From assembly GCA_035290065.1 (NCBI GenBank), contig DATDVD010000032.1, forward strand, positions 10,732 to 74,731: 64,000 bases of DNA, given 5' to 3'. The stretch comes from DATDVD01 sp035290065 (lineage in GTDB: Bacteria > Pseudomonadota > Gammaproteobacteria > Coxiellales > Coxiellaceae). This document shows, one piece after another, positions 56,779-64,000 of this stretch. The notes below the pieces were generated by a model that searched no databases, was not told the DNA's origin, and saw only the letters and a program-made list of their open reading frames with translations. The position numbers and the translations under genes are program-made. Each line of letters begins with the position of its first letter. The stretch's first letter is position 1.

Positions 56779-57771
56779 TCAGACCTCAAGGGCTTTTATT
56801 CTATAAGATTGTGTCACAGCTTCCAGCACTTTTACCACCCTCAATCCCTCATAACCATCAGTAATGGGCCGTCTATTATTTTTTATACATTCGAGAAAAT
56901 GGCTATTTTCGCACCATAAAGGCTCTTTTTGAGGCACCTCTATCGCTTCAGCTTTCGTCTTAATAAGGCTGGTAATGCCTGCTTCTCGCTCGATATGACC
57001 TCGGTATACAGACAGCTTATGAGGCCAATCCAAGCCATCATTAAACACCAACATCCCCTTTTCTCCTAATATTACCAACCGGTGCTCTTTATAAGGATGC
57101 AACCAAGAAACAAATATATGCGCTTTTATGTTCTTGCGAAAAGCAAGGTGAGTAATGGTAATATCATAATTCTCTCTATTGAGATAAGAAGAACCTTCTG
57201 CTGTTATTTCAATGGGCTCCTCATTAACTAACGATAGAATAAGGGAAATATCGTGAGGTGCAAAACTCCACAATATATTCTCTTCTGTCCGAAGCCTTCC
57301 AAAATTAAGGCGATTAGAGTAAATATAGTGGAGTTGGCCTATTACTCCTTCCTTAATGATTCTTTTCAACGTCACAAAAGCAGGATGATACTGTAATAAA
57401 TGGCCTACCATCAACGTTTTACGGTGATGATCGGCTAATCGACACAGATATTCCGCCTGTTTCACATTCATCGTCATAGGCTTTTCCACTAGGACATGTT
57501 TGCCTGCTTTCAAAGCCTCTACAGTCAAAGAATAATGGGTGGGGGTAGAAGCAGCAATGACAATGGCATCAATTTTCTTGTCTGATAAAATAGTAGCGTA
57601 AGAATAGGCCGGGACATTAAGGGAGGATTGTATTTGTCGTGATAAATCTTCATTAATATCACAAATCGCCGCCAGAACTCCTAATTGTTTTAATACCCTA
57701 GCGTGCTGAAACCCCCAAAAACCGCACCCTATAAGCGCTACCCTTAATCGGCTCCCCATCGTTTTCCTCAT
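56779..57771 (-). CDS. Gfo/Idh/MocA dehydrogenase (WbpB/WlbA-like)
   Basis: 330 residues. VALIGCGFWGFQHARVL is the Rossmann start, LVEKPMTMNVKQAE holds the Lys, and GHLLQYHPA and APHDISLIL match the WlbA group that oxidises C3 of UDP-GlcNAcA. The ATG at 57759 is also possible (AGGA six bases upstream). It is the first gene after the promoter at 57790-57818 and so heads the large operon. Confidence 0.84.
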   Translation of the reverse strand: MRKTMGSRLRVALIGCGFWGFQHARVLKQLGVLAAICDINEDLSRQIQSSLNVPAYSYATILSDKKIDAIVIAASTPTHYSLTVEALKAGKHVLVEKPMTMNVKQAEYLCRLADHHRKTLMVGHLLQYHPAFVTLKRIIKEGVIGQLHYIYSNRLNFGRLRTEENILWSFAPHDISLILSLVNEEPIEITAEGSSYLNRENYDITITHLAFRKNIKAHIFVSWLHPYKEHRLVILGEKGMLVFNDGLDWPHKLSVYRGHIEREAGITSLIKTKAEAIEVPQKEPLWCENSHFLECIKNNRRPITDGYEGLRVVKVLEAVTQSYRIKALEV

Positions 57772-57789
57772 CTTCCTATAAGATGCCCC

Positions 57790-57818
57790 GTTTTAGCCTA
57801 GAAATGAAATAGGGTCAA
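57790..57818 (-). promoter_or_regulatory. Candidate promoter of the polysaccharide operon
   Basis: On the minus strand TTGACC (57818-57813) and TAAAAC (57795-57790) are 17 bases apart in the 54-base gap before the WlbA-like gene. No second strong promoter or terminator was noticed between the tightly packed genes down to 32.9 kb. Confidence 0.55.
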
Positions 57819-57825
57819 GTTTTGA

Positions 57826-58602
57826 TTATATTAAAACCATGCAAGACAGTTGCCCGCCGAAATCCCTCTCTTGACGGTGGGTTGCACGACGATAACTAAA
57901 AAAATTCTTTTCATCGCTATACGTATCGAATGCCACAGCCAATGATACTATTTTTATTCCTAACCGCAGCAAACGATCTTTTACGTACCGCAATAGATTA
58001 AATTGGAAATGAAACGGTCGCATTGATTCTACAAAATAGCAACCATAATGAGAATTATCGTTTAAAAATGTCTGATAAAATTCGTCGTTCACTTCATACG
58101 ATTTCTGATGAATACAAGGACTTACGGTGGCTATTAGCCGAGAAAGGTCAGCTCCTTGCTGAACCATGGTTTGAATGACCGCCTCCAGAATTCCCCCTCG
58201 CGCGCCCCTCCAACCTGCATGAGCCACGCCAATGATTTGCGCCACTTCATCCGCTAATAACACCGTCGGACAATCAGCACTCGTAGAACCTAAAATAATT
58301 CCGCGCTGTTGCGTAACCATGCCATCGGCCTCCAGTCTTTCAGCATCTGGCCAGATCTTTTCTACCACTACCACCTTATTGCCATGACAATTCTTCACCG
58401 TCATTAACGATTCTACTGGATACCCAAAATAAGCCGCTATTCGACGTTTATTTTCTTGAACATGAGCGGGATTATCCAAACTCTTGGTTAACACATTCAA
58501 CGAAGAATAAATCCCCTCACTCACACCACCTTGCCTCGTAAAAAACCCATGACGAATAGTGCTTACTTTTTTTAAAACAGGATCTTCTATTACTTTCAAC
58601 AT
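57826..58602 (-). CDS. pgeF: YfiH/PgeF-family protein (laccase-domain)
   Basis: 258 residues. TIRHGFFTRQGGVSEG, SADCPTVLLAD and VAHAGWRGARGG are the signature of the DUF152/YfiH family, with Cys and His as metal ligands. Members act on purine nucleosides or, in E. coli, in peptidoglycan editing. HQKSYEVNDEF follows. It is the last gene before the polysaccharide operon promoter. Confidence 0.92.
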   Translation of the reverse strand: MLKVIEDPVLKKVSTIRHGFFTRQGGVSEGIYSSLNVLTKSLDNPAHVQENKRRIAAYFGYPVESLMTVKNCHGNKVVVVEKIWPDAERLEADGMVTQQRGIILGSTSADCPTVLLADEVAQIIGVAHAGWRGARGGILEAVIQTMVQQGADLSRLIATVSPCIHQKSYEVNDEFYQTFLNDNSHYGCYFVESMRPFHFQFNLLRYVKDRLLRLGIKIVSLAVAFDTYSDEKNFFSYRRATHRQERDFGGQLSCMVLI

Positions 58603-58614
58603 AAAACCGAATAA

Positions 58615-59169
58615 TTAATGTTTCAATTTTTCCAAAAATTTCACAAATTCTATCAAAGAGATTTTTAAACGTTTCTGTAAATCATCGTCTTTTAAAGATC
58701 CATCCTCTTGAAAAGCGGTATTGGCAGAAGCTAATGAAAACATATCGGGATAAACAATAGCACCACACGCCTCTAACGGAACTCTTGTATGCCACAAACC
58801 GCGATTACCTCCCACCAACGAGGGCGAAGCTGACATAAGCAATAGGGTTTTTTTTGTCCATGGCATTGGCTTTCCCCGAGAAATCCAATCAATTAAATTT
58901 TTTAATGTCCCAGGCGTTGAAAAATTATATTCCGGTGAAGAAATTATGATGCCATCCGTTGCATCCATACGTTCCATAAACGCCAACGCCCCTTTTGGAA
59001 GCCCCTCCTTCTCATTGACATCTCCATCATACAGCGGCATATCAAACTCTGAAAAATCCGCTTTGTCCACCTCAATTTTTTGCTCTCTCAATAAAACGCA
59101 GGCAAGATCAATCAATTTTTTATTAAAAGATCCTTTTCGCAATGAAGCAGCCATTAATAGTAATTTCAT
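58615..59169 (-). CDS. NADPH-dependent FMN reductase family protein
   Basis: 184 residues from the ATG at 59169, chosen because AAGGA lies eight bases upstream; the frame is open to 59193. LLMAASLRKGSFNKKLI is the FMN phosphate loop, SSPEYNFSTPGTLKNLIDW is the typical family core. These flavoproteins reduce quinones, azo dyes, metals or FMN. It lies 12 bases upstream of pgeF and may share its transcript. Confidence 0.9.
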   Translation of the reverse strand: MKLLLMAASLRKGSFNKKLIDLACVLLREQKIEVDKADFSEFDMPLYDGDVNEKEGLPKGALAFMERMDATDGIIISSPEYNFSTPGTLKNLIDWISRGKPMPWTKKTLLLMSASPSLVGGNRGLWHTRVPLEACGAIVYPDMFSLASANTAFQEDGSLKDDDLQKRLKISLIEFVKFLEKLKH

Positions 59170-59340
59170 TCGATATTCCTTATAGCGATTCAAATAATTT
59201 TCTTCCCATTATATATAAATTCTCTAGCACGGAACAGCGAAGCGCTTACCTTTCCCCTCAGCAAGCGTGAAAGCATCCCCCTTCACCTCCCAGATGAGTC
59301 AGTATTCGAGCTCTTTCTCGCAACCACGGCAGAAATATTT

Positions 59341-59346
59341 TATACT
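59341..59346 (+). promoter_or_regulatory. Possible -10 element for the ThDP enzyme gene
   Basis: TATACT at 59341-59346 lies 36 bases before the ATG at 59382, which is preceded by AAGGA. No clear -35 box was found. Confidence 0.3.
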
Positions 59347-59381
59347 CTTCTTATTAACCTAGTCAAAATAAGGAATACAGG

Positions 59382-61091
59382 ATGGCTACTGTTGCTGATG
59401 TATTGATTGATACGCTGGTTCAATTTGGGGTAAAACGAGTGTATGGCATTCCAGCGATGACTGTCGATCCGATTACCGATGCCATTCGGCGCTGTGAGGC
59501 AATTGATTTTATTGTGATGCGGCATGAAGAAGCAGGCGCTTTAGCCGCTTCTGCACAAGCAAAACTCAATGGCGAATTGGCGGTTTGCTTAGGCTGTCAG
59601 GGGCCAGGCGCCATTCATCTTGCCAATGGAATGTACGATGCGTTATTAGATCATGCCCCTATTTTAGCCATTAGTGGCGAAATGGCCCTTAATCAACAAG
59701 GCCTCCATATTCCACAACAAATCGATTTAGTCGCGCTATTTCAGCCAGTGACAGTGTATAACCAACAATTAAAAGTCGCTGAAACAGCTCCCGAATTAAT
59801 TGAATTGGCCTGTCGTCAAGCCTTGGAAAAACGGGGGCCTGCCCATATCAATATCCCGTATGATATTTGTTCTGCCAAAGCTAAAAAACGGGTAGTCGTA
59901 TTTAAACCGCAAGATTTTGGCTGTGTTTATCCACGAGAGACTACATTAAATGAAGCAGCAGAAATCATCAATGCTGGAAAAAAGATTACTATTTTTTATG
60001 GATTTGGTGCACAAGATGCTGCAGCTGAAATCAAACAATTATCGGAATTACTTAAAGCCCCTTTAGTTCACACCACACGTTCTAAACCTTTTATTGATAA
60101 TCATTATGCTAATTATATTGGCGGCATTGGTTTCATGGGAACGCAGTGGGGAAATGAAGCCGTGGAAGATTGCGATGTGATGATCACAGTCGGTTCCTCG
60201 TTTGGCTTTTCCGAATTTTATCCTAAAGAAGCTAAAATTGTGCAAATTGATCTGGAAGCAGAAAAAATCGGTTTGCATGCTTCTGTTGCTGTAGGTTTAC
60301 AAGGAGACTCCCAAGAAACGTTGCGACGATTATTGCCTAAACTGCAGGCCCGTAACGACGATCGGTTTTTGAAAAAATTACAAGCTAAACGCGATGCTGA
60401 CTATAAAAAACACGATCAAGATACGGATGCTCAAAAAAATGAACGTGAGATTCATCCTCAATATTTAACCCATAAAATTAGCTCTTTAGCCAATAAAGAT
60501 GCCATATTCTGCCTCGATGCAGGCACCGTGACGTTGTGGGGAAATATTTTCTTACGACTAAATGGCCAACAAAAATATGTGTGGTCAGCCAATCTGGGTA
60601 CTTTAGGCAGTGGCTTGCCCGCCGGAATTGCAGCGCAATTTTCATACCCTGACAAACAAGTGGTGGTATTAACAGGTGATGGTGGTTTCGATATGTTAAT
60701 TGGCGATTTTGCCACCGCTGTGTTATATGAATTACCTATCATTTTTATTATTTATAATAATGGACGTTATGGTTTTGTTGAATGGGAAATGGAAGGACAA
60801 GGCTATCCCACGGCTTATACCAATTTTTCAAATTGTGATTACGCCGCATTAGCAAAAGCATTTGGGGGCGATGGCATCACGGTCAATAAATTTTCCGACA
60901 TTGAACCTGCTTTTATCCAAGCTTCAAAAAGCAAAAAACCTTTTATCATGGATGTTGCCGTGACAGCCCGTCAAACCTATATCCCCTCTAAATTTGACAT
61001 TGGCCTACCCTTTCGTTTTGTAGAATCCGTCACACGCCAATTTGTGGATAAATTTTTGCATAAGCGAACACCCTCAGGCTTGCATAAATAG
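59382..61091 (+). CDS. Thiamine-diphosphate enzyme, pyruvate oxidase/acetolactate synthase-like
   Basis: 569 residues in three domains. The N-terminal PYR domain has MRHEEAGALAASAQAK with the catalytic Glu. A central domain follows at about 190-320. The PP domain has GTLGSGLPAGIAAQ and the metal/ThDP motif GDGGFDMLIGDFATAV to YNNGRYGFVEWE. Length and motifs fit pyruvate oxidase (PoxB/SpxB-like) better than anabolic acetolactate synthase, which usually has a small-subunit gene nearby. The substrate is not certain. It stands alone with its own upstream gap. Confidence 0.87.
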   Translation: MATVADVLIDTLVQFGVKRVYGIPAMTVDPITDAIRRCEAIDFIVMRHEEAGALAASAQAKLNGELAVCLGCQGPGAIHLANGMYDALLDHAPILAISGEMALNQQGLHIPQQIDLVALFQPVTVYNQQLKVAETAPELIELACRQALEKRGPAHINIPYDICSAKAKKRVVVFKPQDFGCVYPRETTLNEAAEIINAGKKITIFYGFGAQDAAAEIKQLSELLKAPLVHTTRSKPFIDNHYANYIGGIGFMGTQWGNEAVEDCDVMITVGSSFGFSEFYPKEAKIVQIDLEAEKIGLHASVAVGLQGDSQETLRRLLPKLQARNDDRFLKKLQAKRDADYKKHDQDTDAQKNEREIHPQYLTHKISSLANKDAIFCLDAGTVTLWGNIFLRLNGQQKYVWSANLGTLGSGLPAGIAAQFSYPDKQVVVLTGDGGFDMLIGDFATAVLYELPIIFIIYNNGRYGFVEWEMEGQGYPTAYTNFSNCDYAALAKAFGGDGITVNKFSDIEPAFIQASKSKKPFIMDVAVTARQTYIPSKFDIGLPFRFVESVTRQFVDKFLHKRTPSGLHK

Positions 61092-61121
61092 AGTGGTTAA
61101 GCCCCCGATTACTAAAAATTC

Positions 61122-61349
61122 CTATATAAAAACAAGGTAAATCGCTGTTCCCACTAATAATCCACCCATCATCCAGTTAAATAAGCGATACTGTTTTTCA
61201 TTTCTTAATACATTAGCCATTTTATCCCCCAAAACAGCCCAGACGGAAATAGACCCATAACAAATAAAAAAATACAGCGTAGTAAAAATAAGAAGGGGGG
61301 AATAAGAAGCACTGGAAGCGAAAGCAGATATCCCTGAAATACAAGCACC
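61122..61349 (-). pseudogene. LysE-family exporter remnant (C-terminal part only)
   Basis: The minus strand encodes about 75 residues without a start codon: ASSASYSPLLIFTTLYFF, GSISVWAVLGDKMANVLRN and LFNWMMGGLLVGTAIYLVFI, then TAG. This is the last third of a LysE/RhtB amino-acid exporter. The frame is closed by a TAA at 61350-61352. The first two-thirds of the gene is missing. Confidence 0.82.
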
Positions 61350-61373
61350 TTAAAAACTAAAAAACTTTTTGAG

Positions 61374-61862
61374 ATGAACCGCACACTTATTGCTGCCCCG
61401 GGTTACGCGACTAAGCACAAAAAAGCCCATAAACCTGAAGATCTACTAGAATGGGATTGGATAGGACTCCACATGCTACCAGCCAGCAAAACCCTAATAA
61501 ATCAATTCGGTAATAAGTATCAAATTAATTACAAATCCCGAATTAATGCCGATAACGTAGAGGCCGTTTGCCAATTAGCCCTAGCAGGACTAGGTCTGGC
61601 CACTCCCCCTACCTTTCTGGTGGAAGAAGCCATAAAGACTCATCGTCTTATCAAAGTTTTACCCACCTGGCAGGTGAGTGCATTAAACATTTACGCCGTA
61701 TGGCCTCCCAACTCCTCGAGAGACAGTTTAACGCTTCGATTTATTAATTTCTTAGAGAAGAAATCCCGCGAAACCTCCGTAAAGGACTTGATTCTTTCCT
61801 GCACTCCTCTTATTTTAGAGCATGATGAATGCTTTAGATTGCCTCAACCACCTCGGCAATGA
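61374..61862 (+). pseudogene. LysR-type regulator remnant (effector domain end only)
   Basis: 162 codons. RTLIAAPGYATKH, NADNVEAVCQLALAGLGLATPP and LRFINFLEKKS match the second half of a LysR effector-binding domain, and related sequence seems to begin a few codons before the ATG (about 61356). The helix-turn-helix DNA-binding domain, usually about 60 residues at the N-terminus, is absent, as is half of the effector domain. It cannot act as a normal regulator. The 3' end overlaps the DUF167 gene. Confidence 0.82.
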
Positions 61863-62109
61863 ATTACATGTACGCGTAATACCGAGGGCATCCGCCAATA
61901 AAATCAAATTGGAACGCCAATCCGATGGGTCTACACGAATACGCGTCTACACCACTGCTATTCCAGAAGATAATAAAGCCAATAAAGCCGTTATAAAAAT
62001 TTTAGCAAAGGCTCTCGACCTTCCTAGATCCTCATTGACCATTACTCACGGATCAACGAGCCGAGATAAAATCATCCATATTCAAAGATCCTGTACCAAG
62101 CAAACCTGA
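61822..62109 (+). CDS. DUF167/YggU family protein
   Basis: 95 residues. LHVRVIPRASANKIKLER, TRIRVYTTAIPEDNKANKAVIKILAKAL and ITHGSTSRDKIIHI match the YggU/DUF167 family of small conserved proteins with unknown function. Length is normal. It starts inside the end of the lysR remnant. An ATG at 61825 is an equal alternative start. Confidence 0.87.
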   Translation: MMNALDCLNHLGNELHVRVIPRASANKIKLERQSDGSTRIRVYTTAIPEDNKANKAVIKILAKALDLPRSSLTITHGSTSRDKIIHIQRSCTKQT

Positions 62110-62121
62110 ATTAGGGGAGGC

Positions 62122-62180
62122 GGGGTCAAGTCTCTAGTTACTTATTCTTAAATAATACTAGCAACTAGAAACTTGACCCC
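62122..62180 (+). repeat. Palindromic repeat copy 1, terminator-like
   Basis: Arms GGGGTCAAGTCTCTAGTT (62122-62139) and AACTAGAAACTTGACCCC (62163-62180) pair over 18 positions with one mismatch and are followed by a T run (TCTATTTTTTTTT). It can fold as a Rho-independent terminator for the DUF167 gene. It is also one of two related copies around the radical SAM gene. Confidence 0.82.
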
Positions 62181-62236
62181 TCTATTTTTTTTTGCTAATA
62201 CACCCTAACAACATCTTCTAAATGCAGCATATCGAT

Positions 62237-62248
62237 ACTTGACCCCTC
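62237..62248 (+). repeat. Solitary half-repeat
   Basis: ACTTGACCCCTC repeats the right arm of the palindrome at 62171-62182 without a matching left arm. It also contains TTGACC, a -35-like box, ahead of the radical SAM gene at 62325. Confidence 0.45.
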
Positions 62249-62324
62249 CTTTAGATAATAGCTACTCTTGTTTTATAGCAACAGCATTAGCCACTACATA
62301 TGAAATGATAAAGGAAGATACTAC

Positions 62325-63782
62325 ATGAAGGGCCTATCCGAATTGTCTCCCAGAAGTCCAGGCCGTAACCGCTTACTGTTGCTGGCATTAGATTGGATAC
62401 GACCTAAAGACCCACCGATTTCGTTAAGCCAAGCTTCTCTTTTAGCCAATCTTCATCATCATCAGATTCCTGTTCTCTCTAAAGCTTGGTCTGTTAATAA
62501 CCCCGCCTTCAGGCTCAGTGATGTCCATGAATTTGTCATGGCACATGCCGACGAAGGAACCGATGTAGCATTGGGCGCTTATGTATGGCATGAGCCTTAT
62601 ACCCAACAATTACTCTCTGCCTTAAAACGAGATAAATTTCCAGGCCGCATTATTTTAGGAGGCCCTCAGGTTAGCTATACAAAACGTGGAATAGAAAAAT
62701 ATTATCCGCACGCAAATATTTTTATTCGTGGCTACGCAGAAGATGCACTGGTCCGATTATTACAAGCTCATACCGATAAACCTGTCATAGCAGGCGTACA
62801 TTACGCAGGAGAACCGGATTTGGGCTTATCGGCCATAGCCAATTTAGAAAAATTACCTTCACCTTTTTTAACGGGCCTTATTCCGCCACGTCCTTTTATA
62901 CGATGGGAAACACAACGTGGCTGCCCTTTTGAATGCACCTTTTGCCAACATCGAGAATCAGATGTGAGCATGGTGCGCCGTCAACTGCCTCTTTCACGCA
63001 TTATGCAGGAAGTACGGTGGATCACACAAAACCCTATTATCCAAGATATTGCCATGTTAGACCCCACCTTCAATTCTGGCCCCCACTATATGACGATTCT
63101 TGAAGCACTCATAGCAGAAAAATGCAGCGCTAAATTGGCCTTGCAATGCCGCACGGAAATGATCCGAGAAGAATTTTTAGATGCCATCGAAAGATTTAAT
63201 CAAACAGGCCGAATAGTTTTAGAGTTGGGACTTCAAACCATCCATCGAGAAGAAGCAAGAATTATTCGACGTTCCAATAATATGAAGAGAGTAAAACTTA
63301 TCTTTGAAGAACTGAAGAGACGCAACATCCATACCGAAGTTTCATTAATTTTTGGTTTGCCTCATCAAACTCTACAATCGTTTAAAGAATCGATTGTGTT
63401 CTGTAAAGATTATGGTGTCTCTACTATTTACGCCTATCCGCTCATGTTACTCCGTGGCACGCCTTTATATGATCAGAAAGAACAGCTAGGATTAGCCGAA
63501 TCAAGTGATTTAAATTTACGAATTCCTCGCATACAAGCCAATATTCCCCATGTCGTTTCCAGCCCTACTTTTACCTACGAAGAATGGTGTGCTATGGCCA
63601 AAATAGCAGAGTCCTTAGATGAATATAACGCTGAACAAGCCCTAAAAAACCAACATCCCTACATGGCAAAAATGTCTCATACCCTACGCCACACTCTATG
63701 GCACTCAATCTCTAAAACAAGTCGCTCAATCGAAATGCCCGCTGCTAAAGAAAGGAGGCAAGTCTCTAGTGGGTATAAATAA
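62325..63782 (+). CDS. B12-binding-domain radical SAM protein
   Basis: 485 residues. An N-terminal cobalamin-binding-like domain (about 1-165; IILGGPQVSYTKRGIEKYY, FIRGYAEDALV) precedes the radical SAM core with the cluster motif CPFECTFC in RWETQRGCPFEC. ELGLQTIHREEARIIRR and SLIFGLPHQTLQSFKES are core motifs. The class includes methyltransferases and ring-forming enzymes; the substrate is unknown. The last dozen codons and the TAA lie inside repeat copy 2, so the C-terminal RRQVSSGYK is probably repeat-derived. AAGGA lies nine bases before the start. Confidence 0.88.
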   Translation: MKGLSELSPRSPGRNRLLLLALDWIRPKDPPISLSQASLLANLHHHQIPVLSKAWSVNNPAFRLSDVHEFVMAHADEGTDVALGAYVWHEPYTQQLLSALKRDKFPGRIILGGPQVSYTKRGIEKYYPHANIFIRGYAEDALVRLLQAHTDKPVIAGVHYAGEPDLGLSAIANLEKLPSPFLTGLIPPRPFIRWETQRGCPFECTFCQHRESDVSMVRRQLPLSRIMQEVRWITQNPIIQDIAMLDPTFNSGPHYMTILEALIAEKCSAKLALQCRTEMIREEFLDAIERFNQTGRIVLELGLQTIHREEARIIRRSNNMKRVKLIFEELKRRNIHTEVSLIFGLPHQTLQSFKESIVFCKDYGVSTIYAYPLMLLRGTPLYDQKEQLGLAESSDLNLRIPRIQANIPHVVSSPTFTYEEWCAMAKIAESLDEYNAEQALKNQHPYMAKMSHTLRHTLWHSISKTSRSIEMPAAKERRQVSSGYK

Positions 63783-63807
63783 TGTTAACAACTAGAGACT
63801 TGGCCCC
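63754..63807 (+). repeat. Palindromic repeat copy 2
   Basis: Arms GGAGGCAAGTCTCTAGT (63754-63770) and ACTAGAGACTTGGCCCC (63791-63807) pair with two mismatches. The sequence is closely related to the copy at 62122-62180. It overlaps the 3' end of the radical SAM gene. The AT-rich remainder to 64000 shows no gene. Confidence 0.78.
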
Positions 63808-64000
63808 TTTACTGCCAAATCCCCCAAAAAATATAAGAGGAATGGAACCGATCAAATTAAGCTAAAAGCACTTGAAAACCCATAAATTTATATATAAAAT
63901 TAAGTTTTAACTCTGTAAATTTAATGAAATTTTATGTTTATACACAGAACAATCCAAGCATATATAAAAAAATATCTTTATAATCAAACGGATAAGAAAT

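Noticed and set aside
57811..57820. GGGTCAAGT resembling the repeat arm of 62122
   Set aside because: It is better explained as the -35 box (TTGACC) of the minus-strand operon promoter.
1..64000. rRNA or tRNA genes, insertion sequences with transposase, prophage genes
   Set aside because: None was recognised by eye in intergenic regions on either strand; a covariance-model scan would be needed to be sure for tRNAs.

Overview
The window looks like chromosomal DNA of a low-to-moderate GC gammaproteobacterium, most probably of the Legionella/Coxiella-like group. The clues are the aroQ-accB-accC order, QueH, an FKBP (Mip-like) prolyl isomerase, an M32 carboxypeptidase and above all a large nonulosonic (legionaminic-type) acid surface-polysaccharide locus. 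The assignment to order is inference; no rRNA or tRNA gene is visible to anchor it.

Layout. 1-1342 is the 3' part of dsbD. 1339-8487 is a type I secretion unit: a HlyD-type adaptor and two ABC permease/ATPases with unusual ATPase motifs, transcribed away from a 592-residue RTX repeat protein that is the probable substrate. 8516-12094 holds queH, a NYN-domain protein, aroQ, accB and accC. 12091-20797 is a mixed region: an orphan AbiEi-like antitoxin, two unrecognised membrane proteins, an iron-containing redox enzyme, a hybrid histidine kinase, a Bcr/CflA-type efflux pump and an M32 carboxypeptidase. 20803-21126 is an internally deleted ABC exporter gene. 21322-22873 has a FKBP, a rhomboid protease and a small membrane protein.

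The core is 22902-57771, a polysaccharide locus of about 35 kb, mostly on the minus strand and probably driven from a promoter at 57790-57818. It contains a legionaminic-acid-type pathway (4,6-dehydratase, LegC aminotransferase, PtmE-like nucleotidyltransferase, NeuC/LegG-like epimerase, NeuB/LegI synthase, CMP-sugar synthetase), a HisH/HisF plus PseA/WbpG-like amidotransferase trio, a second very divergent NeuB-like protein with its own cytidylyltransferase, four Gfo/Idh/MocA dehydrogenases, two SDRs, acyltransferases, several GT-B-like glycosyltransferases, an ABC flippase, a radical SAM/SPASM protein, a PhyH-type dioxygenase and methyltransferases. Its low-coordinate end has mixed orientation and carries a formyltransferase pseudogene.

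57826-64000 returns to general genes: PgeF, an NADPH-dependent FMN reductase, a pyruvate-oxidase-like ThDP enzyme, the remains of a divergent lysE/lysR pair that lost both 5' ends, a DUF167 protein and a B12-binding radical SAM protein flanked by two copies of a palindromic repeat. Four probable pseudogenes (the ABC exporter, the formyltransferase, lysE, lysR) point to ongoing gene decay, as in host-associated members of this group.
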